Positions 36,456 through 51,400 of a stretch of 64,000 nucleotides of DNA are shown piece by piece; position 1 is the stretch's first letter, and the number at the start of each line of letters is the position of its first letter. Source of the DNA: Acanthochromis polyacanthus (taxonomy: Eukaryota > Chordata > Actinopteri > Pomacentridae). Location of the stretch: the NCBI RefSeq assembly GCF_021347895.1, contig NC_067116.1:32003639-32067638 (forward strand), in the 5' to 3' direction. The notes beneath the pieces were generated by a model. That model did not search any database. It had not been told where the DNA came from and was given only the letters and a program-made list of their open reading frames with translations. Both the position numbers and the translations under genes were made by a program.

Positions 36456-39400
36456 ATGCCAGGTTATCAGCCTTGGTACCATGGTAATATAACCCGATCC
36501 AAAGCCGAGGATCTACTTTCCAAAGCAGCGAGAGATGGAAGCTTCCTTATCCGGGACAGTGAGTCCATACAGGGAGCGTATGCCCTCTGCGTTTTGTAAG
36601 TTGCTTGTCTTTTACTATGTCTTTTACTATTCGCAATCGTAGCTTGCAGATGATTTTGATATGCTTTCGTACAGCTGATGGTGATTCATGTGCCTTCATA
36701 ACATGCAAAATGAGCTGTAGATGATGACTAATGACACATCTGGCTGCTATACTGTATGTTTTGGATGTTAGGTGTGGGAAAATTAATTATGAGAATCATC
36801 ATTTGTGCAAAAAAATTAAAAACCTAAGTTCCCCTTGCTGGATTCCACTGTATCATATCACATTTTTTTTTTGCACACTGCAACACAAGACTAGTTCCCC
36901 TTTTTTTGCATACCGTGCTGCCACAAAGCACCACCCTTTGCCCTCTGCAAGTCATTTTTCATTTAAAATGCGACCAGACAATGGCTAACTTATTTTTATG
37001 TAATATTATATTGACAGACATTTGCATTTTGTTGCTTTGATCACAGATTCCAGAACTGTGTGTACACATACAGAATCCTGCCAAATGAGGACAAGAAGCT
37101 TTCTGTCCAGGTAGGTAGACAGTGTGACATGAGCTCCCATTGTTTTCGATCCAATATCACAGGAGTTATCGTAATGATTATAATTTTAGTAATGTGACAT
37201 TTTAAGAGCAAGGATTTACAAAGTGGACAAATAAAAAGTTTAAGTTAAAACAAGACAGGTGCAAGGCTCCAGCCTCATTCATACAGCACATTTAAAGCAG
37301 CTGCTGAGCCAAGATGCTTTCCAGTAGACAAAAAAAAAGATTTATGTTACAAATTTACCTTATATCTTCAAATATTAAGGCTATGACCTTGCAGTATTAT
37401 TTATTTTGCAAATTTGCATGACTAATTTAAATATTAAGGTTAAGACCTACAATATTATTGTGATGATCAAAGGATATTTTTGCTCATAATATCAAAAATA
37501 AATGCTGGTTCACAAATATTGTTAATGCAGCTGTGCATTTGTAACATATTTATACTTGTAATAACCATTCACCACTGACCTAGCATGAAATTTCTCAACA
37601 ATGATAGCATAGACAGGTTGCAGTGACCATTTTTGCAGATGTTTGTGGTACCTAAGGATTTGTTTCCTTTTTTAGTTTTATTTAAATAGATAATTTCACA
37701 CTTTAAGTCAGCTTAGAGCACTAAGCTGGGTACCGTATTGTTAATTGGGGGAGTCAGAGAACCCAGATGCAGGCACAGAAACAGATAAACTGGTTTTAGT
37801 AGAATAAAGGAATTTTATTTAGAAAGAACAGCAACCTAGGGATACAAACTAGGGAGGAACTAGGAACAAGCAGGGATGAAGGGCTGAAAGCTGACAATAC
37901 CCGGGGGAAACAAGCAAGACTACCAAAATCAACAACAACGGGGAAATCTAAGTAAACCACAAATGAATAGACTAAACTAATCCAACAAAACTGGGTACCT
38001 AGAACGGGAAGGAACTAAACTGAAGGGGCTGGTAAGCAGGCTCAGGGAATCTGGGAAATGGTGGAACACAAAACAAAGTTTCAACAGGTTGGAGACAAAA
38101 TAGGAAGTGGTGGGAATCCAAACGGGGAACGTAAGTCCAGGTGGGGAAATGAACAAGAACCGGCGGGAGTACAGGGGCAGAGTCCATGAAGCGTGGTGGT
38201 CAGGGAGATGACACAGAATATGAGAGAGTGAGTGACTGAGCTGGGTTTATATAGTGGAGGTGTAACTGAAGACAGGTGAGGTAAATGGGCTGATCAGCTA
38301 AGTGAAATGAGCTGATTCACATAGCTGTAATCAGAGGAGTGCAGGCAGGTGAGTGAGAGTGAGACAGGCAGAAAGACAGAAACCAACAGATGCAGACAGA
38401 AGGAATCAGAGGTACAAGACAAGGAAAGAGAGATGACATGGGACGAGTGAAGGAGAGATATAGGGGAGAGAGCCCAGAGAGAGTGAAAATAGGGAGTGAC
38501 GTATGGCAGACAGGAAGAAGGAGGAAGGAGGACGGAGAAGAACAGGAGCAGGGACCATAACATAGTGTTACAATGTAGAGAGAAACCCAACAAATCCAAA
38601 CGGTTCCCTCTAAACACCTTGTTGGCAACACTGACAAATAAATAATATTCCATTTTGACAGAAAAAACTTTGGCAGAACCAGGCTCAGGGAGGGCAGCCA
38701 TCTGTGTCGACCGGTCAGGTTGAGGTTAAAGGCAAGATAAGAAAGGAAAAGCAGTGAGAAACAGACAAAGCCTAATGAATTTGATGATTCTCTGTTTCAT
38801 TTTTTTTCTGAAACGCCACAATGAGGGTATCCTTTTTTGTCTCCACGTTTTTTTTTTTAGTAGTTTGGTGTAAAATTTGATACATGTATTTATACGCTGC
38901 TCAGGATGAACTGCAGCGTGGTTTAAGATCAGTTATCTGTAAAATGAAAGCAGCCCCTTGACCTTATCTGTATTATTGTGCTTGCAAAGGTGATGCTAGC
39001 ACACTTAGCCATAATGTCCAACATTATCTGCTAAACACATTTAGCTGAAAGTGTTGCTGCATCTTTGCAGAGTGTCACACAAGCTGCAGACTCAGTTTCA
39101 TTTCTTTAATCTCATTTTCATCAAAGCTAAATTGAGCTAATATGATTACATGATGAGTGTCAGTAGAAACCAGTAATTAAACCACTGCACATAGACCTCA
39201 GATGGTCCAATTTTATGTATTTTTAAGTCACAAAGTGAAAAGAACAAGGAAATTGTAATGGATTTTTTGAAGGCAGCACAATATTGAAAAAACACTGACA
39301 TTACGATAGTTTGTTTTTCTGCAATATATATTGTAGTATGAAATAGTTTGTTTTGTTGTTTTTAACCAGATGACCTAAATAACTCTATCTGCAGTGGCTT

Positions 39401-42400
39401 TATGGTGCTGCTTCAAATGGTGAAAGAAATTACATGAGTGTCCTCGTGTTGCAGCAACAAACGCAAGACGTTGCCGCCAGAGTGCCTGTTCGTCTCTGTA
39501 GCTGAAATATTTCCATATAACTGGTGTTGCATGGAACCTGCATGTCAATAACCTCCGTCTCTTCTAAATATGGTAAAATATAATAAAAATGTTAATAAAA
39601 ACTAAGCTAGGAAGGGAATTATGTTTTACGAAATACGACATATAGTGCAGCCATATATTTTATTGCTCAGATGACTTTATCTGACTTTTTATCAGGTTTA
39701 CTGCTAATAACTTTTCTGTCTAATACTGGTCAATTAATATCACAGCACAAATTAAATATTAGCATTACATTATGCATTACGGGAATTTCCACCATTTTTC
39801 ACGTTTCTTACTATAAATCAAATATCTATTCCGTCTGTTACATTTCTGTGTACGTAGTATAAGTCATGTAGCAACATTTTTGCCTGCTTTCTACGTTGTC
39901 TGTTTGGTTTGAGGGGGCGTCCCCATTCACCTTCCTAGTGGGGAACTTCTTTTTCTGATCTGGCTGGCAGGACACATGCACTTCTAATTTTAAAGCCTCC
40001 GAAAGTTTGAAACTTGCAATAGTGAGGGTGCAAATTTATCTATTAAACCCAAGCTGTGGTTTTAATATTAACTGGCATTCATAATTTTATAGAATACAGA
40101 TTTAGTGTGGGCATAGGTGTAAAAAAGAATCATTGTGCAAATGCCTACTTTGTGTTTTGTATTCAGCTGAGACTGAAGGGCCCTGCCATATTTGAACTGG
40201 AGCCGTAAACCGAAGAAGCTGCAGTAATTCAGTGGCAGCAATGAAAGCAAGAATGACTTCAATCTGCACATCAGCTCATGTTATATTGGTCTGACATTTT
40301 GCCGTTGTCACCTTTGCCATTCAACTGAGTAAAGATAAGAAGCACGTCGAGCTTTCTTAATAGAAAGATATAATGGGGTTTCATCAGCGTATTGTTTAAG
40401 ATAAAAACTAATAAGAAATGAAATTGGTTTGGGAGGACTCGACAATTATGAAAACATTTTATATGCAAACCTGTGGCCTAAAATGGAAACTTTCAGTGGT
40501 GAAAATGTGCTGACTACTGGAGCGTGAATGGGTTCTTTGGTATTGAGTTCCAGCATTTTAGATTTGTGTGATACTACAGCTAGTGTTTTTGCACAGAAGA
40601 GGGTGGGATAGTTTAATCTAGAAGGTAGTGCATGCAAGTTTGTGTGTATTACTTACTATAATGAGGCTATTTAATAAAAACGTATACCTAATAATAATTT
40701 ATTCTTGTGCTCATGCATCTGGTGCTATGGTGACTGCTGGTTTAAAGAACTTGCACCTCTTTGTTTCAAGTATAGCACCAAAAACAGCTGTATTGGCAAG
40801 TTGGGTCACTTTTATTCTAATGGTTCAATAGCTACAAGTTTCACAGCAAAAGTTTCAAATCAGTGAAACAGATTAAATTTGTTGATAAAAATGATAAAAC
40901 ACTAAAAGGAGAACATCAGCAGTCATATGTTCTTTAAAATTGAATAACCAAAGAAGCAACTTAATAAAAAACACTAAAGAGCTGCTTTGGAAAAAAAAAA
41001 ACCAGACATATCTACGTCTGACATCATGTAGGAAGTAACCCTGAAAAGTTGTGTTACTTGATTTAGTAACAAAAGATCAAAAAAACCCTTTCAGAACAAT
41101 AGGAAAACATGACATTTCAGCTTTGTTTTGGGGGTTTTATGTGCCTTAAGGGATGTGACAAAAAGATGTTTCTGCTGTCATGTGCTCTGCAGGCCTCTGA
41201 AGGAGTTCCCATTAGGTTCTTTGCGATGCTGCCTGAGCTGGTGGAGGCGTACTACAGCCCCAACATGGGTCTGGTCACACATCTGCAGTACTCAGTCCAG
41301 AGGGAGGAGGAGGTAGACGAGGAGCCAGGTCAGAAACCTTCACTATATCTGTTTAGGAGAAAATGCAGTGTGTTGCCTGTTTTTTAAAAAAACTGAACAT
41401 TCTTTTTGCTTTTGTTCTGCAGAGAGTCTTCCACCGCAACTTCCACCCAGGCACTTCCCAGCCGACGACTCCAAAGCTTCTGAACAGCCGTGCAAGTCCT
41501 TATCAGACACCTACCTGATGAGGCTGCAGCATTTAGACCTATCCACGTACGGTTACAGCAGCTTAGCAAATTTTTTGCATTTGCTGTCCACATTCCAATT
41601 GCACAGCAAGTTGTAAGATAAGATAAGGAACCAAAAATCTGGTCAGTTCACGTGTTGTTTAGAAAAAGGCCATGTTATTTTTTTTTAAACACTAAAATTA
41701 GATAATTTATCATAGTAAGTCATGTTTGCAACAGTTAATGAATTTTCTCTTAGGAAAATTAACTAAATATTGGTTTATAATCATGATTGTTCATGAACAT
41801 CGCTTTTTTTTCTACATGTCTCAAGTGCAACTGAGAATCCATGTTTGACTCAGCTGTGACCAACAGTTAAATGATGACGATTCTGTAAGTTTGTGGCTGA
41901 ACTGAGGAGATATGATACAAGTATGGAAACAAATTACAGGGATTCAGAGGACAGTAAAACATTTGGTCAATAACATAAATGCAGCATGGCTCAAAAGCAG
42001 CACACAGTAAAGCCAGTTGGCAACAAGTTCTTGGAAGATACAACCAGTACTGTGAAATATGACTTCTGCTTTTCACACTACTCTGCTAGTGTGCAGAATA
42101 GTGTGGAAAAACACCTAGTTTGTAGAAGGTTGTAGAAATGTAAATAGTAAAGTATTGTAACTAGAGCCACAAATTTTTCCCAGTATTGGTAATACCTTCA
42201 TGAAGATTTTTCAAAATTTCAAAACAAAACAAAACAAAACAAAACTAAGAAATCTAACTTTTTTCTTCTTTTTCATGATTTAATTGTAGCTTTGTTAAGC
42301 TGCACAAAACACATTTTTGAGTATTCTCTGCTTCTAGCCATATTTGTGATGTTTCCATAAAGGTACATGACTTTAAATTAGTGAAAAACGAGCCCACAGT

Positions 42401-45400
42401 GGGTAAAAATGTGACCGGAGCAAAGAAATATCCAGAAACTGCTTGGGGTTCAAAGGCTTAAAGTGCTCTTGTCTTGTATCTCCAGAATACCAGAGGACCA
42501 TCAAGTCGCAATCCAGGAATACTTCAGGTCTTCAATCTGCTTGGATGCTGAACAGGCACAGAATGGCAATCCCAACCTGCCTGGACTCAGGAAGCTAATG
42601 ATGACACTCTGCAAGAACCTCAACAGGTAGAGTTACCAGTTTACATCTCATATACCCTCTATCATGTCTGGGGTTGATTTGCCCATATTCTGATCTTTTT
42701 GTGTGGCAGTGAAATTTCCCACATCCTGCCAGCTCTGGAAGTCTTTCACAGAGCATTGGACCAGCAGCTCTGCACAGGGACTGGACAGTTTCCGAGACAA
42801 GTTGGTGCCACCACTGATCCTTTACACTATTACCAGCACACACACACAAAAATCCCTTCTGACCATGTGTTACTTTCTTTAATCCCAGATTTTTGTTGAG
42901 TCAGGTCCGTCTATATCATACCGTTTAGAGCAACTAACAAAACTTCTCGACTCAATAGAAGAGAAGGTAGAGTACTTTCTTTGCTTCACTATTTCTTGAC
43001 ATGCCAACAGATGACGCGAGATGATAAAGCACTTCTCTATTTCTGTTTTCAGGCTAAAAGTTCTGTCTTCGAGTCCGTTGGATATGAAGGAGGTCACAGG
43101 AAGTCTCTCATACCACTTGTTACATTTGAGGTACTTCTCCAAATTAGTTAACACTGCAGGGGAAAAAAAGACATGAGATCAAATGTCTGGAGGTTTGTGG
43201 TTTAGCTGATCAGTTTCCTCTTTTGCTGGCAGGTCAAGCAAGAATCTCTGGCCATTCCCACAAAGATGTTCCTGAAAGTAGATGTTGAAGGAGGGAAGCT
43301 CTACTTTAAGAAGTCGAAAGATGGGCCTGAAGACAAATACTTTGTGCACAATAAAAGTAAGAAGTCTGTAAACTTATTCCTTTTATTTTATCCACATTAG
43401 CAATTAAATTTCAGCAATAGATTATCAGTCAGTCTGTCCACCACTGGGTCCCTCTAACTGTTGGATGAATAGTCATGAAATTTGTTCATGATCCCCAGAG
43501 AATGAACCCTACTGACTTTAGTGACCCTTTGGCTTTTCTATTGATGCACCATTAGTTTGACATTTTTGACTCTTGGTAAAATGTCTTGACAACTACTGGA
43601 TGGATTGCCATGAAACTTGGATAGCCAACTTAGATGCTCCTAGGCTTCATTACCACAGAAATACAAAGACCTTGTACTGCAGGCTCTGTGTTGGTCAAAA
43701 CAGTATCTTTGTAGTATTTTATAGTATTCACTCTACAACTTATGGTGGTACTGTACTACATTCTATCTTAGCTGTAATGCTAATGGTATTAGCTACATCT
43801 CTCATAGTGTTTTGGAACAAACCTGGTAGTTATATCTGCACTCTGGTATTTTGCTAAAAGAACAGGATGTCTTTTTTGTCTGGTCTTAAAATGAGATGAC
43901 TTATTTCCGGACTAAGAGGAGGCAACATTTTCAAATCTCTTTCAGATTCAGACTTCAGATGACACAATAGTGCCTCATTCATTTGAGTGGAAGCACTTAG
44001 TGGGGCATTCAGCAAAACTGTTTTCTAAGCTTTGGCCAGGAAATACCTGATATTCTGCATGCTTTTGCAAATTTGGGCTCAGAGAGCATGTGTATTTAAC
44101 TGTGTATCAGTTGAGCCTGTAGAGAGCATACATGAACACGATTATATTCACTGTTATACAGTTGCTTCTTTTCCAACAATTGTCTGCTAAGAAAAAAGCT
44201 TTCCAGACCAGTGTGCATCAAGTAATAAACATGGAGGTTGGAGTAACAGGGTTTCGCTGCACAGCCTCAAAGAACTGCTGTACTTTACTGCCTTACAGAG
44301 CTGTTAACATGGCTGTAGACTCTTAGTCATGTTAACATTGTTAATGCTGGGATTATTCTTCAGTCCTGCAGTTGGTGAAATCCCAAAAGAATGCCAAACT
44401 TGTCGTCGTGGTAGAAACAGAGAAAGAGAAGATTTTGCGTAAAGAGTTTGTGTTTGATGATGCAAAGGTAATTATCTTCAGCAGTCCAATGTCTTTCTCT
44501 GACAGACATCTTCTTCTGTCCTCAGTAATGTACAGTTTGTAAGATTTTTTCTTTCACTCCAGAAACGAGAGGGTTTCTGTCAGCTGCTTCAACAAATGAA
44601 GAACAAACACTCAGAAAAGCCTGAACCGGACATGATCACAGTGTTTGTTGGCACCTGGAACATGGGTAACATTTAGAATCGCACAATCTCTGCATGAAAA
44701 AATTGAGATTGATTGCTGACAATAAAAATAAAAAAACTGATCCACAAACCCCACAGGAAACGCTGGTCCTCCCCACAACATCAACTCCTGGTTTCAGTGT
44801 AAGGGCCAAGGGAAGACACAAGATGACACAGCAGATCACATCCCACATGATTTCTACGTCATCGGGACTCAGGAGGATCCTCTGGGTGAGAGGGAGTGGG
44901 CCGAAACAGTGAAAGGTGTCCTGAGGAACATCACAAACATTAGCTTTAAACAAGTGAGTGACTTTGACTAACACAATAACTTTCAGTTTGAATGCTGCTG
45001 TAGAGCAATAATGAATCCAACTCTGACCATCCAGGTGGCGATTAACACGCTGTGGAATATTCGGATCGTGGTTTTGGCCAAACCTGAGCATGAAAACAGG
45101 ATCTCCCATGTTTTCACAGACAGTGTGAAAACAGGAATTGCCAACACTTTGGGTGAGCAGTTCTTCATAAAACCTTTAATGTCTGTAAGAAACTGAACGA
45201 CTACTCATTAGTGCTCACTGTGATGTTTGATTTGCAGGCAACAAGGGAGCAGTGGGCATCTCCTTCATGTTCAATGGTACATCTTTTGGGTTTGTCAACA
45301 GTCACCTGACATCTGGAAGTGAGAAAAAGCTGAGGTGAGCTGCAGGTTACAGAATTAACATCACCTTTAAATGAATGAATTAAAGGAGTCAATATGTCCA

Positions 45401-48400
45401 CTACTGGATACTTTATGTCTTTTATGTATGAATATAACCAAATTTGTAATTTTCACTATTAAATGGGAGTTACACTGAACAGGCATAACATTATGACCAC
45501 CTGAATAATATTGTGTTGGGACGTCTGGGGATGTCCTGTGGCCCTGAAATGGTGGCAGTGAATTCTGTGGGTCCTGTGGGTTGCAGGGTGGGACCTACCT
45601 AGATTAGCTTATCCTGGCACATCCCACAGATGCTCAGTAAGATCTGGATCTGGGGAGTGTGGAAACCTGGATGAACACCTTAGATCTGTTGTGTTCCCTG
45701 GGACACGCCTGAGCATTTTTTGCGGTGTGTGCATTATGCTGCTGAGGGTGACAACTGGCATCAAGGACTTCTGTTGCCATGGGAGGTAGGGGGTTGCTTG
45801 ACCTGCAATGTTTAGATGGGTGGTACATGTCAGACATCAACATGAATGCCAGGACTCAAGGTTTCCCAGCAGAACTTTGCATTATAACAAAGTGATTGAT
45901 GTTATTCCCTCCACTTGTCAGTGGACATAATTTTGTGTCTGATTGGTGTATATGTCCCACTCACTTCTCAAAACCTCAATTTTGTCAACTCACATGGGTC
46001 ACTTTCAGTGTTTGGTGAATACATAGCAGTAAGCTTTAAGAATAAGTGAACTTTTTATTTCCTTGACATTACATCTTAGGGTACATACAGACTCAATAGC
46101 CACTACAGCCATTACATACATTCACACTAATCACAGTCCACTAGGGAATGTCTGAGTACAGTACTCAGTAGATACTCTGATCTGATCAACGAAAATGCTG
46201 GGCAGCACATACATTCCACTTTGCAGTGTAACATCTATTGCTTGAACTGTATGCAGAGCTCTGCAGACACTTTTGAGGAGAAAAACGCACCTCTTTGTGG
46301 GCGTGACGCTGACCAAATATAGTCAGAAATATAGGTAATTACATCAACAGTTAATAATTAGATGCTTTTTTTGGTCTGCATTTATTCTCATTGTTTAATT
46401 CCATGGAAGGGGTGTCAACACTTTATGAGATTAACGCATATTTTAGTCTTGCAGCCAAATATTTTGATGCTTTGTAGACATAAACGTCCGCTCATGGGCC
46501 ACTTTATTAGGCATATATGTGAAATCTGAGGCAATCTGATATTTTATGAGGCTTGTACATTTTTACTTTTTGTTGATGCTGACAGATATTGCACTTTTCT
46601 TTTGCTTTTCTCATAATGTTTTAGCATTTTTCATTTTTGTGAAATTATACACCGTTTTCTTCACTGCATGGATTTGTGGATCACATAATCTACGAAGATA
46701 ACTATTAATACACACTGAAAGTAATCTAAAAGTAAATCTGACTTTAAGTTGGAAAAGTTCATTGATATTACAGATTTAAAAATGAATTTACCATGTTTTT
46801 GTGCACCACTATAGAAAACATGACCAATTTCATTACAATGTGTCTTTTGTAATTGTCTGTTTTGAGAATGCTTCTGGAACCACACTACGTAAATGTTTTC
46901 TGGATCTATGTGTCCTTATCAATTAGATTTGATGTTTCTGCAATAATTCTTCTTGAATTTGCAGACGCAATCAAAACTACACCAACATCCTGCGATTTTT
47001 GAATCTGGGTGATAAGAAGCTCAATCCGTTTGACATCACGCATCAGTTTACTCACCTCTTCTGGCTTGGAGATCTGAACTACCGAGTTGAATTCCCATCC
47101 ACAGTGAGTTGTACAGAACGTTCACTGTAAATATTCGTCATAATGACACAGCTATTTGATCTGTGTCTGCTCTGTATATGTACATCTTATAGATGTTGTC
47201 TTGTCATTACATTTACTTCAGACATTAGAGATCTACCAGTGACGCACTTCAGTGGTAAATACAAGACTGTGGTGGTTGGCAGGTGTCTCAGCTCAGCTGT
47301 GAACCCTTTCTTCCAGGAAAGTCACCTCTGTACACTGTTTCCCTTGACAGGAAGCTGAGTACATTGTGACAAAGATCAAACAGCAGCAGTACCAGGAACT
47401 CCTCAGTAAAGACCAGCTCAGCATGGAGAGGAATGAGGAAAAGGTCTTCTTGCATTTTGGTGAGCTTTGCAGAATATTAATCTATACAGATTCACAGCAA
47501 CAGATGGTGTAACTTTGATCTCCAGTGTGTGATTTTCTACATAAACTCTGTTCTGTTCATTGTCCTATGCACCTATCGATTGTCACCACATGTCAAAACT
47601 AAAGAAGCTGATTTTTATTTTGGTGGTAGATGAAGAGGAAATCACCTTCGCACCTACATACCGCTTTGAAAGAGACACGCGAGAGAAGTATGCCTACACA
47701 AAGGCCAAAGCCACTGGGGTAAGCTTGTGTTTAGTCAGATGTCTGATCCCTGTGTGGCTCCTGTTGAGCCTCACAGTGCCGAAACTATGAAGGTGGCTAC
47801 ACCAAAGAACACAAACCTCCATTGATCCACACAAGCAAGAATGCATGATGGTGTTTCTGCCAGAAGTTTCATGACTGACCCATCCAACCTCTGACATTAC
47901 TCACAAATCTAAATAAAAAACCCATAATGGCTCAAGTCAGACTCCCAACATTTCAGATTTTTTTTAGTCTTCACATTGCTTTACAACTTACAATTCATAC
48001 TTTCAGTATTAATGTTTGTGTGATGGATGTACCTCAACAGACAAAGTACAATTTGCCCTCATGGTGCGATCGCGTCCTGCGGAAGTCATATCCTCTGGTT
48101 CATGTTGTCTGCCAAGCATACGGTGAGTAATTCCATGTTAACCTTTACTTTACAAGTCCAGAATTCCTCAGTAATTATCTGAATATTAAAGCTAAGAATT
48201 CATTTTGATCTTCCAGATGAAGATCTAATAAACTGGTTCAAAGTTTGCCAATAGAGTGAATACATGTCATCAAATGGGCCATTTTTACGTTATTGTTTAC
48301 TATATGAAGTCATATGTGTGATTTCTCAGTTTTAATGTCTTCAGTTCTGCTTTACATTGTAGAAAACAAAGAAAGACCCTCAAATGAATATTTGACTTAA

Positions 48401-51400
48401 CTGTTTAACTTGCAGGTTGCACAAATGACATCATGACAAGTGACCACTCGCCCGTTTTTGCTTCGTTTGAAGTAGGCGTCGCCTCACAGTATGTCTCCAA
48501 ACAAGGTATGATCGCCACTCAGCCTCACCATAGATGGTGTCTGCTCCAAAATTTGCAGTCTGATGTTTTCTCTTTTTAATTTTTCAGATCCGGACAGTGC
48601 ACCTCAAGGTGGAATACAAATCATGAACTGTGTGGCCACGTTGTCGACAAAATCAAAGACCAAGTTCTTCATCGAATTCCACTCCAGCTGCTTAGAGAGT
48701 ATGTTTTGTCTTTTTGACCACATCTCATTGGATTTTAAATGGGATCATATTAATAAAACAAATGTTTCCAACAGAGACAGTGAAGACATCAGAGGGAGAG
48801 AATGTAGAGCTCTCCGCTGGCTCCATAAAAGTTCGGTTTGGCAACCAAGTGCAGGTAAATGAAGTTGCAGATATCAGTGTAGAAAATTGCTTTGTTGTGG
48901 CATCATTGATTAACATTTATGGTTTGTCTTTTCAAGCTCACCCCCATCATCTCTGACCCTGAGTACCTGTTGGACCAACACATCCTCATCTGTGTGAAGT
49001 CCACAGACTGCGACGAGTCGTACGGTAATGAGCTCTTACATGCAGTTTATAATGCAGATTCCACTCAACTGAGCGATGCTTACAGTCTGCTGGTGTTTGT
49101 TTCCCAAAGGAGAAGGATGTGTGGCACTACGAGCCGCCCAGTTCTGCTACACCGAGTTTCAGATCACACTGACGCACCACGGAGAGAAGACAGGCACTTT
49201 GACAGGCGGTATCCAGTTACACACCTCTGAGGGGAAACCCACTGAGAAGTTATACGGTGAGGCTCAGCTCAGGACAGACTCACAGGATCTTGAAGCACCT
49301 GTTGTTATTTTCTTCCATAGCATTCAACGCTTGATAGTCGTATGACTAGGTAGTGTCACAACAGATGATTGTTTGGTGATATCAACACAAAGCCAGTACA
49401 GACTGCACCCTCCTACATCCATGCAAACACTGGCTGCGCCTGATTTGACGAATGCTTCACTCATGACTGCAATTCAAATTAGACAAACACGGCGGCTCAT
49501 TTGGAAACATTTGCTTATGTCACAAAAATAGTTCACTGAAATGTGTTTCTGAGAGGGGAAATAAGCAGTGTAGGTACTAAATGTGGACATGGCTGATTTG
49601 CAAAGAATAGCCTTGACCTCAACTTTGTGCATATTAGGATCGGTCATTGTGGTGCTTTGTTTGTTGAAATGCATCGCGACAATATTAGAAAGCATTGCAT
49701 GATTTCTTACACAGACAATAAACAGGAAGCGTATAAATGGCAGAGCCTGTGGATACGTATTGTTAGTAAAACTCATTCGGGAGCTCCCAGGTAGCTCAAC
49801 TGGTTGAGCGGGTGACCCATAAACATGAGCTATAGTCCCCAACATAGTGGTCTTGGTTTGATTAAAACCCTTTGCTGCAGGTCTTTCACCATTCTTCTCC
49901 CTACTTTCCTTTCTGCCTCTTGACAAACCTAATACAGCCAACAAAAGGCCAAAAATATAACTTTTTTTTTAGAAAAAAATAAGCCCATTTATATTTTTAT
50001 TCTTTGTAGGCTGGACTACTGTAATACACCCCATAATGGTCTCCCCAGTTTAACATTTTGATATTTACAACTCATTCAAAATGCTAAAACTCAAGGTAAT
50101 GATAGGAGTGGATTTAAGCTCCTATTTATCCTCTGTAAGTCTCTCAATAGTTACAGATTTGTTTGCTGAATACAAATCTGCAGTGATTGGCCAATCAATG
50201 TGGCTCAGAGTTAAAACCAAACATGATTAAATTGCTTTTAGCTGTCCTGCTGCTTGACCTTATTATGTGAAGTGCCCTGAGTGGCCTTGTATTGTAAATT
50301 AGTGCTACATACAGTAAATAACATTTTTTTTTAAAAATTTTATATCCCTTATTAATCCCACGAGGGGAAATTCTGATTTTCGCATATCCCCCCATCTGGG
50401 GGGTCAGAGCGCAGGGTCAGCCGCGGTACAGTGGCCCTGGAGCACACACATTCACCCATTCACACACACATTCACACACTGATGGCGGGAGCAGCCATGC
50501 AAGGCGCTAACCACGCCCCATCAGGAGCAATTAGGGGGTAGTTGTCTTGACATGAGCACGACGGGCCAGGGGATCAAGCTGCAACCCTCCGGTTGCGAGA
50601 CGGCCACTCTACCCACTGAGCTATGCCGCCCCAATGCCCCCCAATTTAATTAAATTTTTGCCCACTGCTGGAATCAGCTGTCCTTGGCACTTAAATACAC
50701 CCACGTATAGCCATTTTGAAACCAAGTCGAGGACATATCATGAATGAAGTAAGCAGTCAACACTATGGATGAGTATTTCCACCTTGAAACTTCAGTTTAC
50801 AAACAGTCTCAAGAACTCAGATTCAAACTTCCAGAGTTTCATAAACCTGAGGACCTATAGATAGAAAGAGATCATTTTTTGGAGACTTTGGATTGCCTTT
50901 GTGTATTAAATGTGTTTTAGAAATAAACTTGCCTTGTCCACCTTTAGATTTCATCAAAATCGAGAAGGATGACCCTGTTGCCTCAAAATGCAAAGGTGGA
51001 GACCCCAACAAGTAAGATATTTTTCACATTAATAGAAAAATATCTCAAACATGGAACCAGGGTGTGATTTATTTATTTTTCCTTCTTCTGGTTGACAGGA
51101 TGTCCGTCACCCAGGCTCATGATATTTCTAACCCTAGTTACATGGGATTGTCGTATAGAAGTGGGAATGTGACCAATAATGGCTGGAGTTACAGCATGCC
51201 AAAAAGGACCCTCCCCAACGTCGGAGCAGGGTGCAAAGAGTCGAAGAAGGGTGGTTACGATGTGAGCACACGCAGTCCAACAGGGAAAAGTGCCACGTAA
51301 GTGCCCAATTAGAAGCGACTTCAGTTTTATTTCAGTGTTCAGGAAAACACCATTAGCTGATGTCTATCTTTACCAACTGATAGACTGCATAGAATAGAAT

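Noticed and set aside
38294..38701. Two long minus-strand frames rich in Ser and Leu
   Set aside because: They lie in the purine-rich LTR-like block; composition alone keeps the frame open.
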